NCBI GenBank assembly: GCA_039028635.1
Contig: JBCCHV010000065.1
Span: 1 to 37,722, forward strand
Reading direction: 5' to 3'
DNA: 37,722 nucleotides
Source of the DNA: Acidobacteriota bacterium
GTDB lineage: Bacteria; Acidobacteriota; Thermoanaerobaculia; Multivoradales; JBCCEF01
Shown here in pieces: positions 9,201 through 16,971 of this stretch. Position numbers and translations under genes: made by a program. The notes under the pieces were generated by a model. The model saw nothing but the letters and a program-made list of their open reading frames with translations. It was not told where the DNA came from and searched no databases. How positions within the stretch are numbered: position 1 is the first letter of the stretch; the number at the start of each line of letters is the position of its first letter.

Positions 9201-12200
9201 CCCTCGGCAGCCTCGCCGCCAGCGCCGACACCAGCGTGTCGCTGGTCGCCGGGGTCGCCAGCAACGGTGCCGGCCAGAGCCTCGACAATCTCGCCTTCGT
9301 CACCTCGGCGACGGAGGAGCCCAACGAGGCCAGCCTGCCGGCCGGTGAGCTGCGCGGCGCCGCCGCCGTCACCGGCACGACGGTGACCGCCGCGACGGAC
9401 CTCGCCCTGACCAAGGCAGACTCGGCCGATCCGGCGATCGCCGGCCAGAACCTGACCTACACCCTGACGGTGACCAACAATGGCCCGTCCGACTCGAGCG
9501 GCGCCACCATCTCCGATCCGCTGCCGGCGGGCACGACCTTCGTGTCGTCGCCGGACGGCTGCGGCGAAGCCGGCGGCACCGTCACCTGTCCCGTCGGCGC
9601 CCTCGCCAGCGGCGCTTCGACCAGTGTCGCCTTCACCGTCACCATCGGCGCCAGCGTCACCGGCAGCCTGAGCAACACCGCCACCGTAACCGCCAACGAA
9701 AGCGATCCAACGAGCGGCAACGACAGCGCCACCGAGGCCACCGCGGTCACGGCCAGCGCCGACCTCGCCTTGAGCAAGGACGACGATCTCGGCACCGCCG
9801 TCGCCGGCGGCGAGATCGGCTATCTGTTGGCGGTGACCAACAACGGTCCCTCGGACGCCACCGGTGTCGTGGTGGGCGATCCCTTGCCAGCAGGTACCAG
9901 CTTCGCCTCGTCGACGGACGGCTGCACCGAGGCCGGCGGCATCGTTTCCTGTCCCGTCGGTGCCCTCGCCGCCGGCGCAAGCCGGACCGTCACTTTCCGA
10001 GTCGCTGTCGATCCGGGCATCGAATCGTCGATCACCAACCAAGCAGTGGTCAGCGGAAACGAAAACGACCCCGTCTCTAGCAATGACGAAAGTAGCGTCA
10101 TCACCCCGGTCGAGCAGCGGGCAGACCTGCGCCTCGACAAGGCGAGCTCCGTCGACCCGGTGGTTGCCGGCCAAGAGCTCACCTACACCCTGACCGTCAC
10201 CAACGATGGCCCCTCGACCTCCGACGGCGCCACTGTCAGTGATCCGTTGCCCGCCGGCACCTCCTTCGTTTCGTCGCCGGACGGCTGCGGCGATGCCGCT
10301 GGCACCGTCACCTGCGCCATCGGGTCGCTGGCACCAGGTGCCTCCCAAAGCGTCCCCTTCACGGTTCAGGTAGAGGCCTCCACCGTCGGCCCGCTGATCA
10401 ACCGGGCGACCGTGACCGGTGTCGAAACCGATCCCGACAACAGCAACGACACGGCGGAGATCACCACCACCGTGTCGCGCCAGGCGGATCTCGAGATCAC
10501 CCAGGTCGACAACCCCGATCCGGTGACGGCCGGCAACCCCTTGAGCTATACCCTGACGGTCGCCAACGTCGGCCCGTCCGATGACCTCGAAACGGTGACC
10601 GTCGGCGACACGCTGCCCGCCGGGACCACCTTCCAGAGCGCCAGCGGCACCGGCTGGAGCTGCGGCCAGGCGGCCGGCGTCGTCACCTGCAGCCGCGCCG
10701 GCCTGGCGGTCGGCAACGCGCCGCCGATCACGGTCGCCGTGACGGTCGACCCGGACACCACCGGGAGCCTCACCAACACCGTCTCGGTGACCTCGTCGAC
10801 GACCGATCCGGACCCCGGAGCGGACGACACCAACGTCGTCGAGTCCACCACCGTCGCCACCGAAGCCGATCTCTCGCTGAGCAAGAGCGACTCCGTCGAT
10901 CCGGTGCCCGGCAACACCTTCTCCTACACCCTGGAGGTGACCAACGCCGGCCCGTCGGAGGCCCGCAACGTGATCGCCACGGACACCCTGCCGACCGGCC
11001 TGGTGTTCGACTCGTCGGCCACCTGCACGGAGGCCGCCGGCGTCGTCACCTGCGACTTCGGCACCATCGCCGCCGGCGCCACCGAGGCCCTCGAGTTCGT
11101 GGTCACCTTGAGCTCGCCGCCGGATTCGACGGTGCTCAACACCGCCTCCGTGACCAGTGACGACCCGGACCCGAACAGCGCCGACAACAGCGATCAGGAG
11201 GAGACCAGTCTCGACCTCGAGGCGCCGACGGTCAGCGTCCTGAGCTCCGTCGGTGACACCGGCGACGGCAGCCTCGACGAGTGCGAGACGGCCACCGTCG
11301 CCATCGACCGGCTGCGTATCACCTTCAGCGAGGCGATGGCGGACCCGACCGGCGACAGTGACCCGCAGGACGTCACCAACCCGGACAACTACCGGCTCCT
11401 CGCCGCCGGCGCGGATCGCAGCTTCGACACCGTCGCCTGTGGCCCGGCAACCGGCGACGACCTCTGGCTGTCACCCGTGTCGGTGAGTTACGACGACAAC
11501 ACCCTCACCGCCGAGGTCTCCTATGGCACGGCGCTGGGTGACGATCTCTACCGCCTGCTGGCGTGCAGCACGCTGACCGATCCCGCCGGCAACGCCCTCG
11601 ACGGCGATGCCGACGGCAACGGCGGTGACGACTTCGCGCGCGGCTTCCGGATCGATACCGGCAACCGCTTCGCCAACGGTCACTTCGACTGCGATCTCGC
11701 CGGTTGGACCCTGACCAGCACCAATCCGGCGGAGATCGCCTGGAGCGCCGACGACTTCGAGGGCTCGGACCAATCGGGCTCGGCGGCGATCAGCAATCTC
11801 ACCGCCAGCAGCGAGTTCCAGATCGGCCAGTGTGTCGAGCTGGCGGCCGCCGGTGCGGTCCACCAGCTGCGGGCTCGCCTACGCCTGGCGGTCGCTCCGA
11901 CGACCGTCCTCGGGGTGGCACGAGGCTGCGCCTTCTTCGAAGGCAACGGCTGTAGCGGGACGCTGCTCGATTCGAGCGTCGCCGCGGCCATCGCCGAGGA
12001 CTCCGCCGGCAACTGGCTGGAGGTGTCGTCCGAAGTGACGCCACCGACGGCGGCCCGCTCGGCCCAGTGCACGGTGCTGCTGAGCACACCGGCCGGGGAC
12101 GCCTTCGACGCCAACCTCGACTTCCTGTCCCTGCGAGTGGATTCGACGGTGATCTTCGCCGACGGCTTCGAATCCGGGGACACCTCGCGCTGGTCGGCGA

Positions 12201-12220
12201 CCGTCGGAGGTGCTCCGTGA
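6281..12220 (+). CDS. Giant secreted CARDB/DUF11/CHRD repeat protein
   Basis: A 1979-residue exported protein. The ATG at 6281 is preceded by GGAGG at 7 nt and begins a signal peptide ending PVSAQ; an in-frame upstream ATG at 6227 lacks such a site. Five CARDB-like modules of about 148 residues (6395-8631) alternate in two types. Six DUF11 modules follow, each opening like ADLALTKADSADPAIAG. The first DUF11 is interrupted by a CHRD-like domain (about 8825-9180; LDGSQTTPM, AGEIAG). Next come a SbsA-type Ig domain (FSEAMADPTGD) at about 11230-11660, a jelly-roll-like C-terminal domain, and the ending FADGFESGDTSRWS. Likely an extracellular adhesin or matrix protein. No enzymatic motif seen. Confidence 0.88.
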   Translation: MSLRTVLRLAAEPRLPALSVLCLVCLALTITAAPVSAQPDLIATKTNDTSSVGVVGTPFTWTIKVDNIGSSDYFIAGSFDLLRDELPNTNITYGSPNITAQSGVTGTIVCRLSNFRLSCDGFTNVTIAAGGSFTVAVTATPSAAGTFDNPRSGQICRADPGNEDSESNESNNDCSDSVVVGTGVTGPDLTVVKNNDVGDATELANGAWDWSLQVANGGDADATFSNGQVILRDDLPASGLTYGTPSLPGQTGISGSGSIACAIATNTLTCSANGGNVTLAAPNGAFTVTVPTTPTATGSYANPRAAGTCAADPDGLISEGDESNNACSNTVVVAGSPDLTAVKTNDVADNAVISTPFNWSITVTNGGSADYFGPSSFSLLRDELPSTNVSYGTPTISAQSGITGSFSPSITSNSGLFRLNVEANSNVTIAPGGSFTVTFAATPTAAGVLDNPRSGQLCRADPGNEDAELDESNNDCSNSVTVGTGITGPDLTVVKNNDVGDATELADGAWNWSLLVANGGDSDATFSSGQVILRDDLPASDLSYGTPTLSGQTGLSGSGTVACAIATNTLTCSASGGDVTLSSSAGGFTVNIATTPSATGTFDNPRAAGSCAVDPAGVVTEGDESNNTCSDSVVVAGSPDLVASKSNDTAGIGTVGVAFDWSITVTNNGSADYFIASSFDLLRDELPDSDITYGSPSVSGQSGVTGTFGCQIQSFRLSCEANTNVTIAPGGGFTVTFAATPTAEGVFANPRSGELCRADPGNEDAELDESNNDCSDTVTLTALAELELTKSDSPDPVIAGNDLSFSLTARNAGPSTADSVVLYDLLPAGIAFDGPASDSRCTQPAGLVGLTASLDGSQTTPMSGSAATGLASLVLDTTSNELRFALAASGISGTLTGASLRLADGTLVQSLYGGAPPTFDDSSPITGRIQLTQAQADALQVANSYRLRIDTSANPAGEIAGTPAVASAMPVVCALGSLAASADTSVSLVAGVASNGAGQSLDNLAFVTSATEEPNEASLPAGELRGAAAVTGTTVTAATDLALTKADSADPAIAGQNLTYTLTVTNNGPSDSSGATISDPLPAGTTFVSSPDGCGEAGGTVTCPVGALASGASTSVAFTVTIGASVTGSLSNTATVTANESDPTSGNDSATEATAVTASADLALSKDDDLGTAVAGGEIGYLLAVTNNGPSDATGVVVGDPLPAGTSFASSTDGCTEAGGIVSCPVGALAAGASRTVTFRVAVDPGIESSITNQAVVSGNENDPVSSNDESSVITPVEQRADLRLDKASSVDPVVAGQELTYTLTVTNDGPSTSDGATVSDPLPAGTSFVSSPDGCGDAAGTVTCAIGSLAPGASQSVPFTVQVEASTVGPLINRATVTGVETDPDNSNDTAEITTTVSRQADLEITQVDNPDPVTAGNPLSYTLTVANVGPSDDLETVTVGDTLPAGTTFQSASGTGWSCGQAAGVVTCSRAGLAVGNAPPITVAVTVDPDTTGSLTNTVSVTSSTTDPDPGADDTNVVESTTVATEADLSLSKSDSVDPVPGNTFSYTLEVTNAGPSEARNVIATDTLPTGLVFDSSATCTEAAGVVTCDFGTIAAGATEALEFVVTLSSPPDSTVLNTASVTSDDPDPNSADNSDQEETSLDLEAPTVSVLSSVGDTGDGSLDECETATVAIDRLRITFSEAMADPTGDSDPQDVTNPDNYRLLAAGADRSFDTVACGPATGDDLWLSPVSVSYDDNTLTAEVSYGTALGDDLYRLLACSTLTDPAGNALDGDADGNGGDDFARGFRIDTGNRFANGHFDCDLAGWTLTSTNPAEIAWSADDFEGSDQSGSAAISNLTASSEFQIGQCVELAAAGAVHQLRARLRLAVAPTTVLGVARGCAFFEGNGCSGTLLDSSVAAAIAEDSAGNWLEVSSEVTPPTAARSAQCTVLLSTPAGDAFDANLDFLSLRVDSTVIFADGFESGDTSRWSATVGGAP
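6395..8631 (+). repeat. In-gene tandem modules A-B-A-B-A
   Basis: Module starts are 6395 (A1), 6839 (B1), 7289 (A2), 7745 (B2) and 8195 (A3), each 437-456 bp long. A modules carry DYF...LLRDELP and DNPRSGQLCRADPGNED. B modules carry VVKNNDVGDATELA and QVILRDDLPAS. B1 and B2 are nearly the same at nucleotide level over their first 150 bp, and all A modules share long identical stretches. This indicates duplication of an A-B pair rather than of single modules. Such repeats can misassemble or recombine. Confidence 0.9.
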
Positions 12221-12288
12221 GCCGCTATCGCCGAAGCGTGAAGAACAACCGATTGATCGCCATCTCGACCCCCCGGAGGGAGAGCGCC

Positions 12289-13065
12289 ATGTCTCGAGCC
12301 ACCGTCGTCCGTCGCCGGCTGCTGCCCGCCTTGCTGATCGCCGCCTTCCTACCGCTGGCGGCTTGGGCTGCCGATCCCTTGCGCTACACGCCGACCCTCG
12401 CCCCCTTCGGCCCCGGGGACGGCGCCGCGCCCGGAGTTCTGCAGGTCGACGATGGCACCGCCGAGGGCACCTTCGGCGTCGGTGTCGGCGCCGCCCGCCA
12501 GTTCCTCTGGTTCAATCGCTTCTCCCTACCACCGGGCCTCGCCCAGGTCGAGGAGATCCAGGTGCTCTTCCCGAGCGGCGACAACCTCGCCGTTGGAGCC
12601 GCCATCGAGCTCGCCGTCTACGTCGACGCGGACGGCGATCCGAGCAACGGCGCCACCCTGTTGAGCAACCTTCCGGAGATCGTCCAGAGCCTCGACGGGA
12701 CCTTCTCCGTCTACCCCATCGATCCCCCGATCATCGTCCCCGGCGACAGCGATCTGCTGGTCGGCGTGATCAACCGCTTCACCAACAGCGGCAACGACGG
12801 CCCGACCTCACCGGCCGCCCTCGACACCACCGTCAGCCAGGAACGCTCCTGGTTCGCCTTGTGGAGCGGCGACCCACCGGCACAGCCCACGCTGCCGCCG
12901 GACGGCTCGATCGACCGCATCGACGATGTCGTCGCCGGCAACTGGATGATTCGGGCGCGAGTCTCGCAGCCGTCCGCCGTCCAGGTGCCGGCCCTCGGCA
13001 ACCTCGGACTGCTGTTGCTCGGCGGCTTGCTCGCCTGGTTCGGCTGGGGCCTGCTGCGACGCTGA
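12289..13065 (+). CDS. Exported protein with IPTL-CTERM-like tail
   Basis: 258 residues, start chosen at 12289 because GGAGGG lies 8 nt upstream and a signal peptide follows directly (hydrophobic ALLIAAFLPLAAWAA). The mature part (QFLWFNRFSLPPG, VLFPSGDNLAVG) looks like an all-beta extracellular domain that I do not recognise. The C-terminus is VPALGNLGLLLLGGLLAWFG followed by Arg residues. This Pro, hydrophobic helix, Arg-cluster pattern resembles IPTL-CTERM sorting tails and suggests membrane retention before processing. It lies 68 bp after the giant repeat protein on the same strand and probably shares its transcript; it may act at the same surface. Confidence 0.8.
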   Translation: MSRATVVRRRLLPALLIAAFLPLAAWAADPLRYTPTLAPFGPGDGAAPGVLQVDDGTAEGTFGVGVGAARQFLWFNRFSLPPGLAQVEEIQVLFPSGDNLAVGAAIELAVYVDADGDPSNGATLLSNLPEIVQSLDGTFSVYPIDPPIIVPGDSDLLVGVINRFTNSGNDGPTSPAALDTTVSQERSWFALWSGDPPAQPTLPPDGSIDRIDDVVAGNWMIRARVSQPSAVQVPALGNLGLLLLGGLLAWFGWGLLRR

Positions 13066-13530
13066 AGAAATCGCCCGGCAACAGCCTCCTGGGGCCCCAA
13101 GGCTTCGCCAGCCTACTCGGCCTGGGGCGAACGCCCAATGGACTTTTCAGAGTTCTTCGGGTCAGCCGGCGGAGGCCATTGGTTGGCAAGCGACTCCGAG
13201 CCCGATCAGGGCGACCTCGGCGGCCCAAGCCGCCGAGGACGGGGGCCGCACGACACGTGCGTCGCCGGGCCGTGCAGGCTTGAGGGGAGCGCCTTTAGCC
13301 CTCGATCATTCGACAGAAGCAAGCAGGCCGTCTGCTAGAAAAGCAGACGGCTCCCGAGCGCAGAAGCGCGAGGCGGCGCCTTCGGCGCCGAGGACGGGGC
13401 CGCCCTGGATTGGGGTGAGAGCGAACGACATGTGCGTCGCCGGGCCGCGCAGGCTCGAGGGGGGCGCCTCTAGCCCCCCTGAAACACGACGGGCGGGGTA
13501 CAATCCCCGCCCGTACGAGAGGAGATCACC
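13066..13530. repeat. Hairpin-rich intergenic region with an imperfect direct repeat
   Basis: No gene is supported here. Two related copies lie at about 13232-13306 and 13387-13482. Both contain gccgaggacgggg, then acgaca-gtgcgtcgccgggcc, and end in a g-rich/c-rich hairpin around agcgcctttag or gcgcctctag. Copy 2 has about 20 extra bases. Hairpins: cctcggcggc/gccgccgagg (13215-13238, 10 bp, 4-nt loop), gccgtctgct/agcagacggc (13327-13351), cggcgcc/ggcgccg (13374-13390), aggggggc/gcccccct (13458-13480) and cgggcgggg/ccccgcccg (13490-13513). None has a U-tract. Confidence 0.7.
13490..13513 (+). promoter_or_regulatory. Hairpin with TACAAT in its loop upstream of lipoprotein
   Basis: A 9-bp stem of cgggcgggg and ccccgcccg encloses tacaat (13499-13504), which matches a -10 hexamer at five of six positions. 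It lies 27 bp before the next start codon. No good -35 element is seen at 16-18 bp, so the promoter reading is tentative. Confidence 0.35.
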
Positions 13531-14103
13531 ATGCCGAGACTGGTTCTGATTGCTGCCCTGTTGACCCTGCTCGCCGCCTGCGGCGGCCCCGCCGCCCTGC
13601 AGCCGCCGGCCGAGCCGATCGCCAACACCGCCCTCGATCTGGTGCTCGACGCTCCCTCGTCGGCCGGCTTCGAAGTCGAGACCAACGCCGCCGAAGACCT
13701 TCGCCTGCGCTGGCCCGGTGACGACGAATCGCCCGCCGCCAGCCTCGCCTTCGCGGTCGGAGAGGACGAGATCAGCCTCAATCTGGTCGAGTACGTCAAG
13801 GGCCAGGAGGCGGACCTCGACAGCCGCCCCGGGGGCGACTTCCTCGGCCAGCTCGAGCTCGGCAGCCACATCGGACCGGCCTTCATCACCCGCGGCCGAT
13901 TCACCGGCGACGACGGCAACGAGCTCGAAGAGACCAAGATCTTCGCCAGCCACCCGGACCCGGAGACCGACCGCGTTCTCACCATCACCTACGTCTACCC
14001 GCCCTCTCCCGGCAGCACCCAGGCGCGCCGGGAGCAGGCCCTGAGCGCCCTCGGTTTGGTGCAGATTCCAGGCGCCGAGCCCACCGAAGAATCCGGCGGC
14101 TGA
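13531..14103 (+). CDS. Putative lipoprotein of unknown function
   Basis: 190 residues. The N-terminus MPRLVLIAALLTLLAACGG is a clear lipoprotein signal with lipobox LAAC (Cys17), and AGGAG lies 8 nt before the ATG. The mature protein is acidic and probably mixed alpha/beta (VEYVKGQEADLDSRPGGDFL, FITRGRFTGDDGNELEETK). No family is recognised. It stands alone behind the hairpin-rich spacer and converges with the DUF2239 gene. An inverted repeat gctccc/gggagc (14125-14143) sits between them. Confidence 0.85.
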   Translation: MPRLVLIAALLTLLAACGGPAALQPPAEPIANTALDLVLDAPSSAGFEVETNAAEDLRLRWPGDDESPAASLAFAVGEDEISLNLVEYVKGQEADLDSRPGGDFLGQLELGSHIGPAFITRGRFTGDDGNELEETKIFASHPDPETDRVLTITYVYPPSPGSTQARREQALSALGLVQIPGAEPTEESGG

Positions 14104-14124
14104 GCCACCTCTTCGTTCGCGGAC

Positions 14125-14143
14125 GCTCCCAGGCCTCGGGAGC
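14125..14143. terminator. Weak hairpin between convergent genes
   Basis: gctccc (14125-14130) pairs with gggagc (14138-14143) around a 7-nt loop, 22 bp after the lipoprotein stop. There is no U-tract on either strand, so it may only stabilise 3' ends. Confidence 0.3.
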
Positions 14144-14217
14144 TGCGCTTACATCCGTTGGGGCCCAAGCTCACCCGATTTGCTCTCCAGATCCGTTCGC
14201 AAGCACCTCGGCTCGCA

Positions 14218-14808
14218 TCAGTCGGCTTTCTCGGCACCGTCGGCCAGGGCCGCCGAGGCCAGCTCGCGGGTGTGTTGCCGAACATCCGGCGGCCAGGTTT
14301 TGGTGTGGGCTTCGAAGTGCGGCACATCGCCCGCGAAGAGGGCGCGAGTCGCCTCTTCGAAGCCAACCTCGTCCCCGGCGATGACGGACATGAAGCGGTA
14401 GGCGGACTCCTGAGAGTGGCGTCGCGCCACCTCTCCGGTGGGGTCACGGCGCGCCGCCTCCACCAGCCGGCGCAGGGTAGCGGAGGCGCCACCGGGTTGC
14501 TCGGCGAGCCACGACCAGTGGCGCCCGAGCAGCCGGACCTCGCCAGCGACGGCCCGGACCTTCTTCGCTCCCGGGTCCGCCACCGCCGCTCGCGCAGGCG
14601 GACCATGGCGCCACGCGACGAGATCCTCGCTGCCCCGCAGATCGAGCTCGAAAGGCCTGCTGGTCTTCGCATCGAAAACCAGCAGGGCTCCAGGATCGCC
14701 CTCGTCCGTCAGACGCTTGAGGGTGAGCGCCACCTCGGCCGGTGTACCGCGGGCGACCAGCCGCCCTGCCGCAAAGGCGACGAGGGTCGGCTCTTCTCCG
14801 CTAGCCAT
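14218..14808 (-). CDS. DUF2239 family protein
   Basis: 196 residues from the ATG at 14808. The protein opens MASGEEPTLVAFAAGRLVA and has the DUF2239 pattern I recall: an N-terminal part with LLVFDAKTSRPFELDLRG, then EVRLLGRHWSWLAEQPGGAS, then YRFMSVIAGDEVGFEEATRA and a C-terminal WPPDVRQHT. Family function is unknown; it is a small cytoplasmic protein without signal peptide. The frame extends upstream to 14907 but that part overlaps the neighbouring gene and is low quality. A gggaga motif precedes the chosen ATG. The opposite-strand reading frame here is Arg/Pro-rich and rejected. Confidence 0.85.
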   Translation of the reverse strand: MASGEEPTLVAFAAGRLVARGTPAEVALTLKRLTDEGDPGALLVFDAKTSRPFELDLRGSEDLVAWRHGPPARAAVADPGAKKVRAVAGEVRLLGRHWSWLAEQPGGASATLRRLVEAARRDPTGEVARRHSQESAYRFMSVIAGDEVGFEEATRALFAGDVPHFEAHTKTWPPDVRQHTRELASAALADGAEKAD

Positions 14809-14864
14809 CGACTCTCCCGAAGCCGGGACACCCCGAGGCGAAAAACAACGCCGACCCTGCCGGC

Positions 14865-15314
14865 TCACTCCGGATGCCGGTGGTAGACCTTGGCCGAGAT
14901 GCGCCAACCGCTGTCGTAGTTGAGCACCGACAGATAGTCCGTGTAGATCAGCTTGCCGTCCTTCGACAGCTCGATCTTGACGGCGGCGGCGTTGCCGGTG
15001 ACGTCGACCGAGACGAAGCGGTGCTGCCAGACGTTCTTCGACGGATCGAACTCGGGGCTGGCCTTGCGCTCGGCGGTGCCGGCCACCCAGTCGGCGATCT
15101 CGAAGCGCCGCAGCTCGTCACCGCGGGCCGAGAAGATGGCGAAGTCCGGGTGGAAGCCGCGCTCCATGGCCTCCGGGTCGAGCTCGTTGAAGGCTCCGTG
15201 GATGTAGCTCTTCTCGATCAGCTCCTTGATCTCGGCAACGGCGGCATCGTCCGCCGACAGCGGTAGCGCTACGGCCAGCAATAGCAGGAAGGGGATGATT
15301 CGTTTCAGCGTCAT
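14865..15314 (-). CDS. Exported NTF2-like protein (SnoaL / lumazine-binding-like)
   Basis: 149 residues with a signal peptide (MTLKRIIPFLLLLAVALPLSA). The mature domain follows the NTF2-like cone fold pattern of small periplasmic proteins annotated as putative lumazine-binding or SnoaL-like: an N-terminal helix (IKELIEKSYIHGAFNELDPE), FHPDFAIFSARGDELRRFEI, and the final strands DYLSVLNYDSGWRISAKVYH. Ligand or catalytic role is unknown. GGAGGA upstream of the ATG supports the start. It is divergent from the beta-propeller gene, with a 168-bp spacer between. Confidence 0.85.
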   Translation of the reverse strand: MTLKRIIPFLLLLAVALPLSADDAAVAEIKELIEKSYIHGAFNELDPEAMERGFHPDFAIFSARGDELRRFEIADWVAGTAERKASPEFDPSKNVWQHRFVSVDVTGNAAAVKIELSKDGKLIYTDYLSVLNYDSGWRISAKVYHRHPE

Positions 15315-15377
15315 GGCAGGCTTCCTCCGCCCTCTCTGGTGTGGTTGTCGAAAATGACTGTCGCTACCACCACTCTA

Positions 15378-15389
15378 CGACAGCTGTCG
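15378..15389. promoter_or_regulatory. Perfect 12-bp palindrome in divergent spacer
   Basis: cgacagctgtcg is a perfect palindrome between the NTF2-like gene and the propeller gene; a tgtcgaa word also occurs at about 15349 and 15385. The spacer further holds the repeated word ggcccgccg near 15440-15468. It could be an operator for either gene, with no family assignment. Confidence 0.25.
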
Positions 15390-15471
15390 AAGGACGTTCG
15401 AGATTTTCCGCCGCCGGCGGGCCGTCGCGGGCCAAAACGGGCCCGCCGAAAACTTCATCGGCCCGCCGGCG

Positions 15472-15477
15472 TAGACT
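15472..15477 (+). promoter_or_regulatory. Candidate -10 box of a leaderless promoter
   Basis: TAGACT lies 5 nt before the ATG at 15483, and no Shine-Dalgarno sequence precedes that ATG. This layout fits leaderless initiation, where transcription starts at or next to the A of the ATG. A -35 box is not clear. Confidence 0.35.
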
Positions 15478-15482
15478 GCGCC

Positions 15483-16658
15483 ATGGCTTCTGCAAGCAAT
15501 CCCCGGCGATTCACCCGGTCGCCCTCTTCGATGGGACTCCTCCTCGGTCTCACCGTATGCCTCACGGGCTCCCCGGTGGTAGCCGACGATTCCGCCCCAG
15601 AGCGCCGGTTCGTTTCGCGCGCCAATCTGGTCCTCGGTCTCGACAGCGATCTCAGTGCCGGCGTCTCTCTCGGCGACGTCGATGGCGATGGCGACCTCGA
15701 CGCCCTGGTCGCCAACGGCCGGCACTGGGCCCAGGCCAACCTGCTGTTCTTCAACAACGGCCGCGGGCTGTTCACCTCGGCACGCCAGGTCGGAGTGGAT
15801 CGCGCCACCAGCTACGCGGCACCGCTGGTCGACCTGGATGGCGACGGCGACCTCGACGTGGCGGTCGCCAACGACCGCGCGCCCAAACCGCTGCTGCTCA
15901 ACGACGGCAGCGGGCGATTCCTCGAGGCCGGCACTTTTGGCCGGCCCGACGCCAATACCCGCGGCGTGACCGTGGCCGACCTCGACGGCGACGGCGATCC
16001 GGACCTCCTGGTCACCAACCGTCGTGAGGCGAACGCCGTTTTCCTCAACGATGGCACCGGCCAGTTCGAGGCGGGACCGTCCTTCGGGGACCTGCAGAGC
16101 GCCACCATTGCCGTGGCCACCGGGGACTTCGATGAGGACGGGCGCCTCGACCTCGCCCTCGCCAACCGCGATGGCCAGGCCAATGCGGTGCTGCTGCAGG
16201 GCGAAGGCGGAGCCTTTGGCGACCGCAGGCCCTACGGCGAGGGCGATGACGAGACCCGCGGAGTGGCGGTGGGCGACCTCGATGGCGATGGCCATCTCGA
16301 CCTGGTGACCGCCAACATCGGCCAGCCGAACGGCGTCTACTTCGGCAACGGGCGAGGCGCCTTCGATCGCCGGGTGAGCTACGGCCGCCAGGACGGCGCA
16401 AGCTACTGCGTGCGGCTGGCGGACTTCGATCGCGATGGCGATCTCGACATCGCTGTCGGCAACAGCGGACAGGTCAACACCGTCTACCTCAACCAAGGCG
16501 GCGCGCGGCGCTTCACCTCCCAATCGCTCGGCACCGAAGAGCTCGACACCTACGGCCTCGCCATCGGCGACCTCGACGGCGACGGCTTCCCGGACATCGT
16601 GGAAGCCAACTCCGGAGCTCCCAACCGTGTCTACCTCAACCGCCCCGCACCGCCGTGA
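15483..16658 (+). CDS. Secreted seven-repeat FG-GAP/VCBS beta-propeller
   Basis: 391 residues from 15483; a start at 15531 (MGLLLGLTV) is possible but would leave a very short n-region. The signal peptide ends near SPVVADD. The mature protein contains seven repeats of about 50 residues, each with a calcium-loop motif such as DVDGDGDLD, DLDGDGDLD, DLDGDGDPD, DFDEDGRLD, DLDGDGHLD, DFDRDGDLD or DLDGDGFPD, followed by FLNDGTGQF-like strands. Seven such repeats suggest a closed seven-bladed, calcium-binding, integrin-alpha-like propeller. Probably a surface or matrix protein; partner unknown. Confidence 0.9.
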   Translation: MASASNPRRFTRSPSSMGLLLGLTVCLTGSPVVADDSAPERRFVSRANLVLGLDSDLSAGVSLGDVDGDGDLDALVANGRHWAQANLLFFNNGRGLFTSARQVGVDRATSYAAPLVDLDGDGDLDVAVANDRAPKPLLLNDGSGRFLEAGTFGRPDANTRGVTVADLDGDGDPDLLVTNRREANAVFLNDGTGQFEAGPSFGDLQSATIAVATGDFDEDGRLDLALANRDGQANAVLLQGEGGAFGDRRPYGEGDDETRGVAVGDLDGDGHLDLVTANIGQPNGVYFGNGRGAFDRRVSYGRQDGASYCVRLADFDRDGDLDIAVGNSGQVNTVYLNQGGARRFTSQSLGTEELDTYGLAIGDLDGDGFPDIVEANSGAPNRVYLNRPAPP

Positions 16659-16971
16659 CCCGGGCAGCAGTCTCTCGCTTCAGGATCGTGGCTCGGCCGT
16701 TGGCCAGCCCTGCGAACACCACGGCCCGCGACCCAGCAAGGCCGCTCGGCAAGCGCCGAGCGAAGACCCTTCGGACCGTCCGCCTCCGACCCGGCACGCT
16801 GCTTGCTGAAGACTCTCTCGCCACGGCTCCCCCGGGAGCGAGAGAAGTCCGAAGTTGCTGGCCTTCTCGGCATATCAACCGCCGGGCCGCGAGTCCCGGA
16901 ACGACGCCAAGGCGGATGCCAGGGCGTCAATCTGGCGCGAAGTGGCGTTGGCGGTCGAAGAGAAGAAGACG
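16659..16971. other. Intergenic spacer with strong hairpins
   Basis: No supported gene over 313 bp. Two clear hairpins: cgctcggc (16743-16750) with gccgagcg (16755-16762) around aagc, and tctctcgc (16814-16821) with gcgagaga (16838-16845) enclosing a smaller one. They separate the propeller gene from the Bat operon and may form its leader. The reading frames here are Arg-rich and not convincing. Confidence 0.5.

Noticed and set aside
7514-10348. Long open frame on the minus strand opposite the repeat protein
   Set aside because: It is Gly/Ala/Arg-rich, lacks any domain, and mirrors the repeat structure of the real gene. It results from GC-rich codon use.
14158-14886. A 242-codon plus-strand frame over the DUF2239 gene
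   Set aside because: Arg/Pro-rich translation without domain, while the minus strand matches a known family.
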